Shown: piece after piece, positions 35,295 to 45,078 of the stretch
How the letters are laid out: each line of letters begins with the position of its first letter
How positions within the stretch are numbered: position 1 is the stretch's first letter
Assembly (NCBI RefSeq): GCF_918698115.1
Contig: NZ_CAKKLV010000022.1
Location: 17,108-81,107, forward strand
Length of the DNA: 64,000 bases
DNA from: Peribacillus sp. Bi96
GTDB lineage: Bacteria > Bacillota > Bacilli > Bacillales > DSM-1321
Direction: 5' to 3'
The notes under the pieces: model-generated
The model's input: only the letters and a program-made list of their open reading frames with translations
What the model was told of the DNA's origin: nothing
Databases searched by the model: none
Program-made: the position numbers and the translations under genes

Positions 35295-36557
35295 TCATTC
35301 TGGGTGAATAACGTATGAATGATATTTCTCATAATCTGTTTTCTTGCACTCAAGCCTTATTCGGTATCCATTTTCCTCATATTCCGTTTCCGTTATATGG
35401 CCATTTTCATTGAAGTAAGAAACCAACTGTCCTTGATCAAATGGAATCAGCATTTCACAGCGAATATAGTCCACAAAAATATGTACGCGAATTTGATCGA
35501 TCAATTCCTCGATGCCCACTTTGTTTTTTGCTGACATATATACAGACTCACGATTCACCCGCGGAATTTCCAAACTAGTAAGATCCGCTTTATTATAAGC
35601 GAAAATCGTTGGAATCCCTTTAATCCCTATATCATCTAAGGTCTGTTCAGTTATCTCTATTTGCTGCTCATGATTGGGATTGGAAAAATCGACAACATGG
35701 ATCAATAGGTCCGCTTCTACCACTTCTTCCAGTGTAGATCGAAATGCTTTCACAAGATGATGCGGCAATTTAGAGACAAATCCCACCGTATCCGTCAATA
35801 AGAATTCCTTCTTATCCGGGAGCGGAATGTTTCGTACGGATGTCTCAAGAGTAGCAAACAGCATATCCTTTTCCAAAACCCGCTTCTCGGCTGTTGGATG
35901 AAACATCTCAATTAAAGCATTCATGATTGAAGATTTCCCTGCATTCGTATAACCGACTAAGGATACGACAGGGATGGCATTCTTCTTCCGCTGCTTCCTC
36001 TGCGTTTGCCTGTGTGCAACAAGGTCCTCCAGTTCTTTATTCAATACTCTTATATTTTCTTCGATTCTCCTGCGGTCAAGCTCTAGCTGCTTTTCACCGG
36101 CTCCTTTGTTTGTACCGACTCCGCCACTCTGACGGCCTAATGATTCCCTTAAACCGACGAGACGTGGGAGCATATACTGAAGCTTTGCCACTTCCACCTG
36201 AAGCTGCGCTTCCTTCGTTTTCGCCCGATGCGCAAAGATGTCCAGAATCAAGATTGTCCGATCGATCACCTTGCAATCCATGTCCCTCTCCAGATTCCGT
36301 AGTTGCGAAGGGGAAAGCTGATCATTAAAAATGACAACGTTTGCTTCTTTGTAGTCAACGAGACTTTTTACTTCCTCAACCTTTCCAGTACCGATAAAAT
36401 GTGATGAGGTCACCCGTTGCAAATTTTGTGTGATGGTCCCTACAACCTCTACCTCACATGCCTCCGTTAAATTTGCCAATTCCTCCATCGAATACTCAAA
36501 ATCCTTTTGGCCATTGAGATTAACTCCAACCAAGATTGCCCTTTGTTGTAATTCCAT
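35295..36557 (-). CDS. hflX: ribosome-associated GTPase HflX
   Basis: A GTPase that binds the large ribosomal subunit and rescues stalled or heat-damaged ribosomes. The N-terminal HflX domain (about 1-195) carries the glycine-rich GVGTNKGAGEKQLELDRR, followed by a helical coil. The G domain shows G1 GYTNAGKS at 202-209, G3 DTVGF and G4 NKAD. The 420-residue length is normal. It is a single gene with no hfq beside it, as is usual in Bacillus. Confidence 0.94.
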   Translation of the reverse strand: MELQQRAILVGVNLNGQKDFEYSMEELANLTEACEVEVVGTITQNLQRVTSSHFIGTGKVEEVKSLVDYKEANVVIFNDQLSPSQLRNLERDMDCKVIDRTILILDIFAHRAKTKEAQLQVEVAKLQYMLPRLVGLRESLGRQSGGVGTNKGAGEKQLELDRRRIEENIRVLNKELEDLVAHRQTQRKQRKKNAIPVVSLVGYTNAGKSSIMNALIEMFHPTAEKRVLEKDMLFATLETSVRNIPLPDKKEFLLTDTVGFVSKLPHHLVKAFRSTLEEVVEADLLIHVVDFSNPNHEQQIEITEQTLDDIGIKGIPTIFAYNKADLTSLEIPRVNRESVYMSAKNKVGIEELIDQIRVHIFVDYIRCEMLIPFDQGQLVSYFNENGHITETEYEENGYRIRLECKKTDYEKYHSYVIHPE

Positions 36558-36792
36558 CCTTTCAAATCCCTTCTTTACATGCCTTACTCCTTATAACCGC
36601 ATGCTGCTCTAAAAGTCAGCCACATTGTAGCATACTACCCACCACATGCATAACGATTGCTTGTCCGAGCGAAATGTTCTTATTAGAATTCCTTTAATTA
36701 AAAAGATAATTCAACAAAAAATGACAGGACTCATTAAACTGAAGGTTCGGATTCTCATAAATCGCCTTGGACCTTTCTTATGATTTTTCTTA

Positions 36793-36827
36793 GAAAAAAA
36801 AGCAGAGAGTTTTCTCCCTGCCTTTTC
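36793..36827 (-). terminator. intrinsic terminator of the ECF sigma/anti-sigma operon
   Basis: An 8-bp stem with one mismatch (GCAGAGAG against CTCCCTGC) and an A-run on the left, which reads as Ts on the minus strand, right after the anti-sigma stop. Confidence 0.7.
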
Positions 36828-36828
36828 G

Positions 36829-37560
36829 CTATAATTCACTGCTTAATATTATATCCCCTTTTGGAGCTTTGCTTTTTTCCGTGGGCTCAAGCGTAATTGC
36901 AACGGTATCCCACTTATGCTCCTCCGTTTCATCCAGTCGATATGACACGGCGCCCAGACCATCGCTGTTCGGTACGAATGTTCCAGCCCTGTATGGCTTT
37001 CCCTCCTCTAGAAGCCAAACTTGATACACCTGTGAGCCTTCCACGGGTTCAAGGTTTTCGGCTTGAATGATCATTTCCGTTTCATCATTTTTCTCCACCA
37101 GCGTTGCCCTGCCATTCATCGGAACTCCTTCACCCGGTTTCAGGGCTACACTAGTTTGGAGCCTATCAATGGTTTCTCGTTTTTCCTCTTTGCTATTATC
37201 CGTTTTATCTTGGGATAGCAAGGTATAGGCATTTCCGATCAAAGATGCGAATAAGACGGCCGCCAATAATGGCTTTATCCATTTATTTTCCCTTCTTTTT
37301 TCCTTAATCTGCTGCTTTGGCTGCTCGGCTTCCTTCTCCGATTGAAACACATTACCAAGAACCCGCTTTTTCATCTCACTTGGCGGTTCCACTGGTGTAA
37401 CCGTATATGGCAAATCTTCCGTTAGCATGGCTAATTCATCTAATTCAGCACGGCATTCACGGCAGTCTGATAAGTGGTTTTCAAACTTCCTCCTAGGGAC
37501 TTCATCCAATTGTCCGTTGAAGTAATCAAGAAGCCATTCACATGGATTATTATTCATCAC
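36829..37560 (-). CDS. membrane anti-sigma factor, RskA type
   Basis: It holds the partner ECF sigma factor inactive at the membrane. A cytosolic zinc-finger anti-sigma domain has HxxxCxxC (His29, Cys33, Cys36). One membrane helix at about 94-115 follows, then an extracytoplasmic RskA-like domain (YQVWLLEEGKPYRAGTFVPNSDG and AITLEPTEKSKAPKGDIILS). The signal that releases the sigma factor is unknown. It overlaps the end of the sigma gene by 11 bases, so the two are co-translated. Confidence 0.88.
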   Translation of the reverse strand: MMNNNPCEWLLDYFNGQLDEVPRRKFENHLSDCRECRAELDELAMLTEDLPYTVTPVEPPSEMKKRVLGNVFQSEKEAEQPKQQIKEKRRENKWIKPLLAAVLFASLIGNAYTLLSQDKTDNSKEEKRETIDRLQTSVALKPGEGVPMNGRATLVEKNDETEMIIQAENLEPVEGSQVYQVWLLEEGKPYRAGTFVPNSDGLGAVSYRLDETEEHKWDTVAITLEPTEKSKAPKGDIILSSEL

Positions 37561-38113
37561 TCTCTCCCCCTTTACGTAACTTTTGCGGGATAATCTTTCT
37601 TAAATGCTTGAGCGCCAATCGCACTCTCCCTTTTACGGTACCCAAAGGAATTTCAAACTCTGAGGCGATGCTCTGTTGTGACAGGCCCTTAAAATAAAAT
37701 AGGTGAATCATTTTTTGTTGCTCCTCGCTTAATTCCGATACGGCCTGCCTCAGCATAGTTCCTTCTTCCTTCCACTCAATGAGATTTTCGACACTTGGGC
37801 TCTCACTCGGAATCTGTTCATATTCAAAATCGGAGGGTATATCTCTTCTTTTTCTTAGCTGATCAATACTTGCATTCCTTGTCATCGTCATGATCCAGCT
37901 AGAAAACTTTCCTTTGGATGAATCATACGTCCCCTTTTTCGTCCAAATTTTTATGAATACTTCCTGTACTGCTTCCTCAGCCAATTCCTTCTGTCCAGTA
38001 ATTTTATAAGACAAGGAATATAAGAGCTTTTCATAACGATCATATATTTTTTCAAGGGCCTGCTTATCCCCCAGATGAACTTTTTCATAAAGCTCTACAT
38101 CTATATCGTTCAT
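37550..38113 (-). CDS. ECF RNA polymerase sigma factor
   Basis: 187 residues with region 2 (LAEEAVQEVFIKIWTKKGTYDSSKGKFSSWIMTMTRN, about 43-80) and region 4 (LSEEQQKMIHLFYFKGLSQQSIASEFEIPLGTVKGRVRLALKHLRK). It resembles the SigK/RskA-controlled ECF group more than SigW, SigM or SigX. I could not find a convincing autoregulated promoter in the 190 bases upstream. The regulon is unknown. Confidence 0.9.
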   Translation of the reverse strand: MNDIDVELYEKVHLGDKQALEKIYDRYEKLLYSLSYKITGQKELAEEAVQEVFIKIWTKKGTYDSSKGKFSSWIMTMTRNASIDQLRKRRDIPSDFEYEQIPSESPSVENLIEWKEEGTMLRQAVSELSEEQQKMIHLFYFKGLSQQSIASEFEIPLGTVKGRVRLALKHLRKIIPQKLRKGGESDE

Positions 38114-38262
38114 TTAAGTCCCCTTCCTACCATGATTACTTATTATAGCAATGTCTGAATCACCCTTAACATTTTCTGTGTTCTAATCTATTTACGTTTT
38201 CAAAAGAAAAATGGATGCATTTTTTCAAAGTTTCACATGAAACAATTGGAAAGTTGCGTAAA

Positions 38263-38297
38263 CAAGCTCCCCAGCACATAAAAGCACGGGGGAGCTA
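38263..38297. terminator. intrinsic terminator of cadA
   Basis: GC-rich arms AGCTCCCC and GGGGAGCT, with an inner AGC/GC pairing, lie directly downstream of the cadA stop. Confidence 0.7.
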
Positions 38298-38305
38298 CTA
38301 TACTT

Positions 38306-40429
38306 TTATTCTTTTATTCTCAGTAATCGAAGACTGTTCAATGTAACTAATAAAGTCGCACCCATGTCGGCAAAAATCGCCATCCACAGTGTTAACCAGC
38401 CCGGCGCGATCAATAATAAGGCCAGGATCTTAATCACCAAGGAAAACGTGATGTTTTGCTTAATGATCGTTAATGTTTTGCGACTTAAGCGGATTGTATA
38501 AGGCAACTTAGATAAGTCATCACCCATTAGGGCAATATCGGCTGTTTCAAGGGCCGTATCAGTACCCGCCCCTCCCATCGCAATTCCTACCGTGGAAGCT
38601 GCCAAGGCCGGGGCATCATTGACACCATCGCCTACCATGGCCACTCGATTGTATTTTTGCTTCCATTGTTTGATGATGGTCAGTTTATCTTGGGGCAATA
38701 ACTCCGCCTCAATCTCATGAACACCAGCGGCTGCTCCAATCGCATTTGCCGTGCCGATATTATCCCCGGTCAGCATGATCGTTTTTTCAATGCCCAATGC
38801 ATGCAGTTTCCGAATTGCTTCCTTACTGCTTTCCCTTATTTCATCAGCCACCGCGATAATTGCCAGGGGCTTTATTTGATCACCAAGCACCATCACCGTT
38901 TTTCCTTCTTTTTGAAAGCCGCTGATTTGTTTGAGGATGTCATCAGAAAACTCTAAACCCGCCACTTCTTCAAAGAGATGTGGTTTGCCAATGTAATAGA
39001 TTTCGTGATTGATTTTCCCTTTTATGCCTTTCCCAGTGATGGCAGTAAAATCATCTACCAATATAGAAGGATAGTCCACGTCATGCTTTTCAGCCCTTTT
39101 GAGAATGGCTGTGGCAAGGGGATGTTGTGATCTGCTTTCTAAAGCCGCAGCAATTCCCAGCACGTCCTGTTCATTTAACCCATCAGCCAACACTGTGAAA
39201 TCAGTCACTTCAGGTACGCCCTTTGTTAAGGTACCCGTCTTATCAAACGCAATCGCATTTATTGCTCCTGCTTCCTCCAGATGGACCCCGCCTTTAATCA
39301 AAACCCCATTTTTCGCGGCATTCCCGATGGCTGTCACAATGGCGATTGGCGTAGAAATGACCAAAGCACAAGGGCAGCCGACAACGAGTACAGCCAATCC
39401 ACGGTAAATCCATTCACTCCAATCCCCGTTCATTACAAGCGGAGGTATTATAGCAATGGCCAAGGCAATAAGCATGATCGCGGGCGTATAGAATTTTGCA
39501 AATTTATCCACGAAGGCTTGGGAAGGCGCTTTTTCAGCCTGTGCTTCTTCAACAAGGTGAATGATTTTTGCTATCGTCGTATCCTCGACTCGCTTCGTGA
39601 CTTCTACCTCCAGCAACCCTTCACCATTTAATGTTCCGGCAAATACTTCACCATCAACCGCTTTAAAAATCGGCTCGGATTCGCCGGTAATGGCTGCTTG
39701 ATTAAGTGTCGAAGCCCCTTTTAGGATTCTTCCATCCATAGCAAGCTTCTGACCCGGTTTAACAATCATGATGTCGCCCACTTCAATCTCATCGACACCA
39801 ATCATGATTTCGTGATGCCCTCTGCGGATCAAGGCTTCTTTTGGCGCGATATTCATTAATGATTCTATAGAATTCCGAGCTTTATCCATCGAGTATTTTT
39901 CCAGTGCTTCACTGATTGCGAATAAAATGACGACAGTTGCCCCCTCGCCCCATTCACCGAGCACGGCTGCTCCAATGATGGCAACCGTCATCAGTGTGTG
40001 CATATCAAAGCGAAGAGTGACAAGATTTTTCAATCCATTGAGGAATAACGAATATCCTCCAACTATGATGGCAGCAGCATAACCGAATATCGGCATGATG
40101 CTTTCATCACCATATTGTTTATCCAATAACCAACTGATTAACAGAAGGATAGTCGAGAAAACCACTTTAATATTTTCTTTTTGCTTCCAAAATGGTTCCT
40201 TTTGTGTCACCTGTTCCTGTTCATCCCGGATTCTCAGGTTATCAAACGCCCCTGCCTTTTCAATCTCCTCAATTGTCGCACTTCCCTGTACCGAAATCTT
40301 CGAAGCCCCAAAGTTGATTTTGGCATCCTTCACACCGTCTAGATCACGGACATTGTTCTCAAACTTAGCCGCACAATTCGTGCAGGAAAGACCCTGAATA
40401 CGATACGTTTTTAATGGGGACTCAGCCAT
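38306..40429 (-). CDS. cadA: P1B-type heavy-metal efflux ATPase (Cd/Zn/Pb)
   Basis: Pumps Cd2+, Zn2+ or Pb2+ out of the cell with ATP. One N-terminal HMA domain holds the metal-binding [12 protein letters not shown] (about 13-24). The transport Cys pair is in [11 protein letters not shown], the phosphorylated Asp in [10 protein letters not shown], and [11 protein letters not shown] is the hinge motif. The HP dipeptide in [10 protein letters not shown]... is present as [10 protein letters not shown]. Length 707, like CadA of S. aureus pI258. The cadC stop overlaps this start by 8 bases. Confidence 0.93.
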   Translation of the reverse strand: MAESPLKTYRIQGLSCTNCAAKFENNVRDLDGVKDAKINFGASKISVQGSATIEEIEKAGAFDNLRIRDEQEQVTQKEPFWKQKENIKVVFSTILLLISWLLDKQYGDESIMPIFGYAAAIIVGGYSLFLNGLKNLVTLRFDMHTLMTVAIIGAAVLGEWGEGATVVILFAISEALEKYSMDKARNSIESLMNIAPKEALIRRGHHEIMIGVDEIEVGDIMIVKPGQKLAMDGRILKGASTLNQAAITGESEPIFKAVDGEVFAGTLNGEGLLEVEVTKRVEDTTIAKIIHLVEEAQAEKAPSQAFVDKFAKFYTPAIMLIALAIAIIPPLVMNGDWSEWIYRGLAVLVVGCPCALVISTPIAIVTAIGNAAKNGVLIKGGVHLEEAGAINAIAFDKTGTLTKGVPEVTDFTVLADGLNEQDVLGIAAALESRSQHPLATAILKRAEKHDVDYPSILVDDFTAITGKGIKGKINHEIYYIGKPHLFEEVAGLEFSDDILKQISGFQKEGKTVMVLGDQIKPLAIIAVADEIRESSKEAIRKLHALGIEKTIMLTGDNIGTANAIGAAAGVHEIEAELLPQDKLTIIKQWKQKYNRVAMVGDGVNDAPALAASTVGIAMGGAGTDTALETADIALMGDDLSKLPYTIRLSRKTLTIIKQNITFSLVIKILALLLIAPGWLTLWMAIFADMGATLLVTLNSLRLLRIKE

Positions 40430-40793
40430 CGACCCTTACCTCCTGCTGATGTTCTAATGCAATGAGAATTAATTGCTTTATGTGGTGATCATCCAATGAA
40501 TAAAAAGCTAACTTTCCTTCTTTTCGATATTTTACGATTGCATGTTTATAAAGGGTACGAAGATGATGTGACGTTGTCGCCATGGAAGCACCAATGATAT
40601 TGGCCAAATCGCATACACACAATTCCTCGTCCGTACAAAGCGCATAAGCTATTTTCGCCCGATTTTCATCGCCTATCACCTTGAACAGCTTCGATATGCT
40701 GGATATATTCACCTGGCTCATTTCCGTTTGAATGCGATTAACCTTTACTTCATCATGCAGATGGACATCACACATATCTTTCAGTTCCGTCAT
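40422..40793 (-). CDS. cadC: metal-responsive ArsR-family repressor CadC
   Basis: A winged-helix repressor released from DNA by Cd2+, Pb2+ or Zn2+. It has [12 protein letters not shown] (the two metal-binding Cys of the alpha-3 site), an N-terminal Cys in [11 protein letters not shown] that completes that site in CadC, and [26 protein letters not shown] as recognition helix and wing. The ATG at 40793 aligns with CadC starts and has GAGGGG upstream; a start seven codons earlier is possible. It forms an operon with cadA. Confidence 0.92.
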   Translation of the reverse strand: MTELKDMCDVHLHDEVKVNRIQTEMSQVNISSISKLFKVIGDENRAKIAYALCTDEELCVCDLANIIGASMATTSHHLRTLYKHAIVKYRKEGKLAFYSLDDHHIKQLILIALEHQQEVRVDG

Positions 40794-40808
40794 CTTCTCA
40801 CGCCCCTC

Positions 40809-40872
40809 ATTCAAATATTCGTTTGATTATAATATAACACAATTCCCAAAATATTCAAACCCGTATTTGAAT
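40809..40872. promoter_or_regulatory. two CadC-type operators
   Basis: ATTCAAA and TTTGAAT arms flank six bases at 40853-40872 (perfect arms); an imperfect copy, ATTCAAATATTCGTTTGATT, lies at 40809-40828. CadC of pI258 binds similar TCAAATA/TATTTGA dyads. The second copy lies at the cadC leader, the first just upstream, suiting tight repression of cadCA. Confidence 0.65.
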
Positions 40873-40977
40873 GTATAGAATCTTTCTCCTTCCTCCAAAT
40901 CACCTTGGTGAAAGCGCCCTATATGTCTTTATATGTGAGCCATCGTTTTTTTGTTTCACCTCTACCTTGCGTCCCAT

Positions 40978-41028
40978 TTTCCTTGAAAAAGGACAGGCAA
41001 CTTGTCTGCCGGTCCTCTTTCAAGGAAA
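40978..41028. repeat. long near-perfect hairpin in gene-free DNA
   Basis: Arms 40978-40999 and 41007-41028 pair over 22 bases with two mismatches, around a 7-base loop. There is no T-run at either end, so it is not an ordinary terminator. No gene overlaps it on either strand that I find credible. Confidence 0.6.
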
Positions 41029-41052
41029 CCAACCATTCTTCTCGCATGTCGT

Positions 41053-41091
41053 TAAAAAAGTTGAAGGGACATAAATTGCTTCATGTCCCTC
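41053..41091 (-). terminator. possible weak minus-strand terminator
   Basis: Arms AGGGACAT (41065-41072) and complement (41083-41090), with six Ts on the minus strand a few bases on. No minus-strand gene between it and the csp terminator needs it, so its purpose is unclear. Confidence 0.4.
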
Positions 41092-41222
41092 CACTCCAGT
41101 GATTTCAGTAATTTCCTATACTCACCTTGATAAGTATAATATTTTTAATTTAGTATTTTTTTGAAAAACTATGATATACTTAGTCAAACCTTTTAAGCGT
41201 TTTACTTTACTTGTACCGTTTA

Positions 41223-41250
41223 CCCTGCTCATCGTTGAGCAGGGTTTTTT
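41223..41250 (+). terminator. plus-strand terminator without an obvious gene
   Basis: A 9-bp perfect stem (CCCTGCTCA and its complement), a four-base loop and six Ts. The 50-60 bases upstream contain a TATACT (41175-41180) but no gene, so a short transcript may end here. Confidence 0.7.
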
Positions 41251-41267
41251 GTTATGTATTTTCACAA

Positions 41268-41313
41268 AACAAAAAAGACAGACCCTAAAAGGGTCTGTCC
41301 TTATTTGTTTTTG
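41268..41313. terminator. intrinsic terminator of the cold-shock gene
   Basis: A 9-bp GC-rich core (GACAGACCC and its complement) with A/T-rich extensions on both sides, just after the csp stop. Confidence 0.85.
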
Positions 41314-41316
41314 AAA

Positions 41317-41517
41317 TTATGCTTTTTGAACGTTAGAAGCTTGAGGTCCACGTTGACCTTGCTCTACTTCAAAAGTAACTTCTTGGCCTTCGTCTAAAGA
41401 TTTGAAACCTTCGCTTTGGATAGCTGAGAAATGTACGAATACGTCGTCTCCGTTTTCGCGTTCGATGAATCCAAAACCTTTTTCTGCGTTAAACCATTTT
41501 ACTTTACCTTGTTCCAT
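41317..41517 (-). CDS. cold-shock protein (CspA family)
   Basis: A 66-residue RNA/DNA-binding beta barrel that melts mRNA structure in the cold. RNP1 KGFGFIE (about 13-19) and RNP2 VFVHFSAI (about 26-33) are both intact, and [10 protein letters not shown] ends the fold. AGGAGG lies upstream. Of the B. subtilis paralogues it is about equally close to CspB and CspD. The long leader noted separately fits cold-regulated translation. Confidence 0.95.
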   Translation of the reverse strand: MEQGKVKWFNAEKGFGFIERENGDDVFVHFSAIQSEGFKSLDEGQEVTFEVEQGQRGPQASNVQKA

Positions 41518-41665
41518 TGTTGTTGCCTCCTAGTGCACTTAGCACATTGTATTACTATCCTTGCTCTAAGTCATCATCGAAAACGAAAAGTAGTACTTTT
41601 AGTATCCTTAGTACCGAACAAAAATAATTAAGACTAAGCATAACATTAAATGGTAGCGATTGCAA
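41518..41665 (-). promoter_or_regulatory. csp promoter and long 5' leader
   Basis: On the minus strand a -35 TTGCAA (41660-41665), a 17-base spacer and a -10 TATGCT (41637-41642) form a good SigA promoter. The transcript would start near 41630, leaving a leader of about 110 bases, typical of cold-shock mRNAs. The rest of the gap, to 41860, shows nothing further. Confidence 0.6.
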
Positions 41666-41860
41666 ATCATTTGGGTAAACTTTTTTCAAGCAATTTTTAA
41701 TACTCTATAAATTCATTTACCTATTATTCTAGAACCAATGTGGACTCTAGCTGTTACAACTTGTTGAAATACATGACATCTCACTTCCATTTCAACAAAC
41801 AGAAACCTTTCGAAAACAACGGTAGCGAGATGGTTTCTATACATGTTTACATCTGAGATT

Positions 41861-43555
41861 TTATTTTTCCGTAATGAACTTTTCTACCATTTCCTCTAAT
41901 ATGACCGATTCTTTTGCCAACTCTTCGTTTTGTTCCTTCAATCCAGTCATTATGGAACTTTGTTGAATGGCGGCAGCAGAGATTTGTTCAGTTGTTGCGA
42001 CACCCTCTTCTGAGATTGCTGCAATTTCCTGAATGGATGCTAGACTTTCATCAGATGATTCATTGATTTTTTTCGAATGGATAGCTAATTGTTCTGTGCC
42101 TTTCAACAATTTCTCGACGGATCCGAATATCTTATTGAAAATCTCGCCATTGTTTTCCACTAAAGAAACGCCATTTAAAATATCCTGGAAACTTTCATCA
42201 TTGGTTTGGATGACTTTGGCGGTTTGTTCATTAATCCGTGTAATTGATTCCGATATGATATCTATCGATTCATCCGTTTGTACAGCCAATTTTTGCACTT
42301 CTTGAGCAACTACCGCAAAGCCTCTGCCGGCATCCCCCACCCGTGCCGCTTCAATGGAAGCATTCAAGGACAGCAAGTTCGTTTGAGAAGCAATGACCCT
42401 TATTAAACCAATCACTTCATTTATCTTCTCTACATCCTCTTCCAGACTCTCCAAATTGGCTTTATTCGCATGGCCGTTTTCCATGATTTTATCCATCTGG
42501 CTCGTTACATCTTTCACTTGTTTACTTCCTTGTTCAGCAAGTACATTCGTATGTATAGTAAACTCATTCATTTTATTCGTTTGCTCGTTCATTAAACGAA
42601 TTGTATCCGTTAAATCACTGATCATATTGGAAATCCGGTCAATGTGATGGGCACGCTCCTCTGAGGCTTTTGCTTCTTCCGTTGTCCCTGTTACGATTTG
42701 ACCATAGGATTCCACCATCTCTTCAAAGGATTGTTGAATGGACACGGTGCTTTGATTCATCGTTCGAGCGTGTTCACGGACATTCTGAATGATATGGGAC
42801 AAACTTAATCTCATATCCTCAAATCCATTTGACAGATCACCAATCTCATCTTGCCTACTAACTGGAATCGATTTACTTAAGTCCCCTTCTGCCATTTCAC
42901 TCGTGTAACCAACAAGTTCATTAACGGGTCCCCAGATCCTTTTCCCGATGATAACGGCACATAGCACACCTAATATTATGGCACTTGCGAGAAATAAAAT
43001 ATTATAGAATATCATTTTGCTTTTCAATTCACTGATGAATTTCGCATCCATATCGATTCCTACGATGGCGTCCGTCCCTTTAATTGGCGTAAAGTATGAC
43101 TTGTGTGTACCCCACTTATCATTATATATTTTACTTAATACATCTTCTTTTCCATTTATCGATTTGGCCTGCTCTGGCGTGAACGGGGATTCCACCATGT
43201 AGTCCTCGCTGCCATTCAAGGCTACAATCATGTCGGTATCATTCTCCCGCTTCAATACATCCACATATTCAATGCCCTTTTTATTTTCAACAAAGGCATC
43301 TAATTTCCGCTTAATCTCTTCTCCCCGTACCGAAGCATTGTTTATCAAAGTAGGATTGAGGCTTGATGCTAAACTGCGGGCATTTTCAGAAAGACGCTCA
43401 TCGAATTGCGGAAGGACATTCTCGTTGATCATTTTATTGGTAATATAGGAAAAGCAAAGTCCCATGGCACCTGCAAAAAGCACGAATGGGATAATATAAA
43501 ACAAGAATAATTTTGCCAGTAAAGATTTTTTAGGATTCAGCTTTGAAAATCTCAT
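41861..43555 (-). CDS. methyl-accepting chemotaxis protein
   Basis: A chemoreceptor of about 564 residues. TM1 (about 15-37), an extracellular Cache-like sensor (to about 180), TM2 (about 183-205), a HAMP domain, then the signalling domain with the hairpin-tip region [26 protein letters not shown] and [26 protein letters not shown] lies 8 bases before the ATG at 43555; an earlier ATG sits only two bases after it. It follows the ATP-grasp gene within about 13 bases, on the same strand. Confidence 0.9.
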   Translation of the reverse strand: MRFSKLNPKKSLLAKLFLFYIIPFVLFAGAMGLCFSYITNKMINENVLPQFDERLSENARSLASSLNPTLINNASVRGEEIKRKLDAFVENKKGIEYVDVLKRENDTDMIVALNGSEDYMVESPFTPEQAKSINGKEDVLSKIYNDKWGTHKSYFTPIKGTDAIVGIDMDAKFISELKSKMIFYNILFLASAIILGVLCAVIIGKRIWGPVNELVGYTSEMAEGDLSKSIPVSRQDEIGDLSNGFEDMRLSLSHIIQNVREHARTMNQSTVSIQQSFEEMVESYGQIVTGTTEEAKASEERAHHIDRISNMISDLTDTIRLMNEQTNKMNEFTIHTNVLAEQGSKQVKDVTSQMDKIMENGHANKANLESLEEDVEKINEVIGLIRVIASQTNLLSLNASIEAARVGDAGRGFAVVAQEVQKLAVQTDESIDIISESITRINEQTAKVIQTNDESFQDILNGVSLVENNGEIFNKIFGSVEKLLKGTEQLAIHSKKINESSDESLASIQEIAAISEEGVATTEQISAAAIQQSSIMTGLKEQNEELAKESVILEEMVEKFITEK

Positions 43556-43568
43556 TCTCATGACCTCC

Positions 43569-44738
43569 TTAGGTAAAAGTCAGATGCTTTACAGTTAAAT
43601 ATGGAATTAAATCCAAATGAAGCAATTGAAGATTCTTATTCAAATCCTCACTTCTATAAAAGATGATTGCCATGCTCCGGTCATTTTGAAAAGGAAGCTG
43701 TCTATATTCCAAAACATGTTCAAATTCTTGTTGAAGTCCATCATGATCAATCCTAGCAACCTCTTCCGGATTGATTTCCAGTGGAACCTCTGCAAAGAAA
43801 AAGCTATATACGTGATCATCCATCTCTTCCAATATCCGATTCCAATCGGGCTTGGTACCCAAAAAGTAGTGTTCATACATATTCATCCCATAGGCATGGT
43901 ACCCTAGGTCCGTTGTTCCCGCTCCAGCAAAACGGAGGGGATTGATTTCAATAGGAAGCACCCGGTTTCCTTTTTTGCGAATTTCAAAATGGACAGGGTA
44001 GTTCCTAAGAGGAAGAAGCGTTTGAATATTCTTCATGAACTTTAGTGCATCATCATAGATCTCTTTAATGGCTATCTTCGACGTATAATAAATTCGATCG
44101 GAGGTATCGTAATCATCCTTGAATAAGCGTTTGAAGACATTCAAAATGATCGGATCACCATCTTGATTGTAGTAGCCATCAATGGCATATTCCTCTCCCT
44201 GAATCCACTCTTCTATTAAAACGGTCTGGGAACCAACCACATCCGAGTCATACAATCCATCCGACAGAAGTAAATCCTGCTTTAAATGACTTACGGCTAT
44301 ATCCCACTCTTGTTCATTCTTGACTTTGTGCACCCCTACACTTGAATAGCCAATATTCGGCTTGATAACTACCGGAAACGGTATATGTTCTTTTTCCAAT
44401 TCACTTATTATCGATAGATCAATATCTTGGAAATGGAAATCAGGATATAAGGATCTCGTTAAATTACGCACCTGACTCTTGTCTTTCAATAACTTGGACC
44501 ATATGTATTCATTGCTATTCGGTTGAAAATGACCTAATAAGGTTATGCCATTCTCAGAGTTTGTAAGAATTCTTTGGTCCATTTCCATGGACTTGAAAAA
44601 TTCTGTATCTTTTTGAATGTTCAGCTTTTCAGATGTTATTGTTTCTCCCCATTGCCCTTGTCCCAGTACTGGAATTTGCTGTTCCTCTAACACCTTTAGA
44701 AGAATTGGTGACACAATGGTCTCATTCAAAATAATCAT
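43569..44738 (-). CDS. ATP-grasp domain protein of unknown substrate
   Basis: About 389 residues of an ATP-grasp ligase fold. [19 protein letters not shown] (ATP-binding beta strand and loop), [18 protein letters not shown] (hinge and metal region) and [25 protein letters not shown] (catalytic Mg ligands Glu and Asn) are present. Such enzymes join a carboxylate to an amine or thiol. The start is set at the ATG at 44738, with TTAGGTGG upstream; a GTG three codons earlier lies in that site. It forms an apparent operon with a chemoreceptor. The substrate is not recognisable. Confidence 0.8.
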   Translation of the reverse strand: MIILNETIVSPILLKVLEEQQIPVLGQGQWGETITSEKLNIQKDTEFFKSMEMDQRILTNSENGITLLGHFQPNSNEYIWSKLLKDKSQVRNLTRSLYPDFHFQDIDLSIISELEKEHIPFPVVIKPNIGYSSVGVHKVKNEQEWDIAVSHLKQDLLLSDGLYDSDVVGSQTVLIEEWIQGEEYAIDGYYNQDGDPIILNVFKRLFKDDYDTSDRIYYTSKIAIKEIYDDALKFMKNIQTLLPLRNYPVHFEIRKKGNRVLPIEINPLRFAGAGTTDLGYHAYGMNMYEHYFLGTKPDWNRILEEMDDHVYSFFFAEVPLEINPEEVARIDHDGLQQEFEHVLEYRQLPFQNDRSMAIIFYRSEDLNKNLQLLHLDLIPYLTVKHLTFT

Positions 44739-45078
44739 GTTTTCCACCTAACTTATACTGTTTTATGTATCCTCATATTTAATCGGTTAAAAGTAGTAAG
44801 TATTTAGCATTTATAGGTATTTATTATCAACATCCTTATAAAAACTAAATTACAGATAAACCTTTAGACTCATTTTCTTGATCCCTTTCATTTCGTTACA
44901 TGAATATTTTCACTTTTTTTGTATTTTATTCTTTCAAAAACAGGTTATCTGGCATAATAAAGACGATCCAGTCATTATAGGGAAATTTCCTCAAACTAAA
45001 TTTAAGTGATACTTAGAAGTTCATATTCAATTCATAACTTCTTTGTATACTTCCTCTTGTAATAAAGATCATGAAAGG
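44739..45078. other. divergent intergenic region
   Basis: AT-rich spacer between the ATP-grasp gene and the bmrA-like gene. It must hold promoters for both, but I see no distinct operator or hairpin. Confidence 0.5.

Noticed and set aside
38226..38246. SigW-like promoter (TGAAAC ... CGTA) near the ECF sigma gene
   Set aside because: Spacing is 13 rather than 16-17 bases, and it points away from the sigma gene.
40871..41102. Plus-strand frames of 65-67 codons between cadC and csp
   Set aside because: They run through strong hairpins and have no ribosome site.
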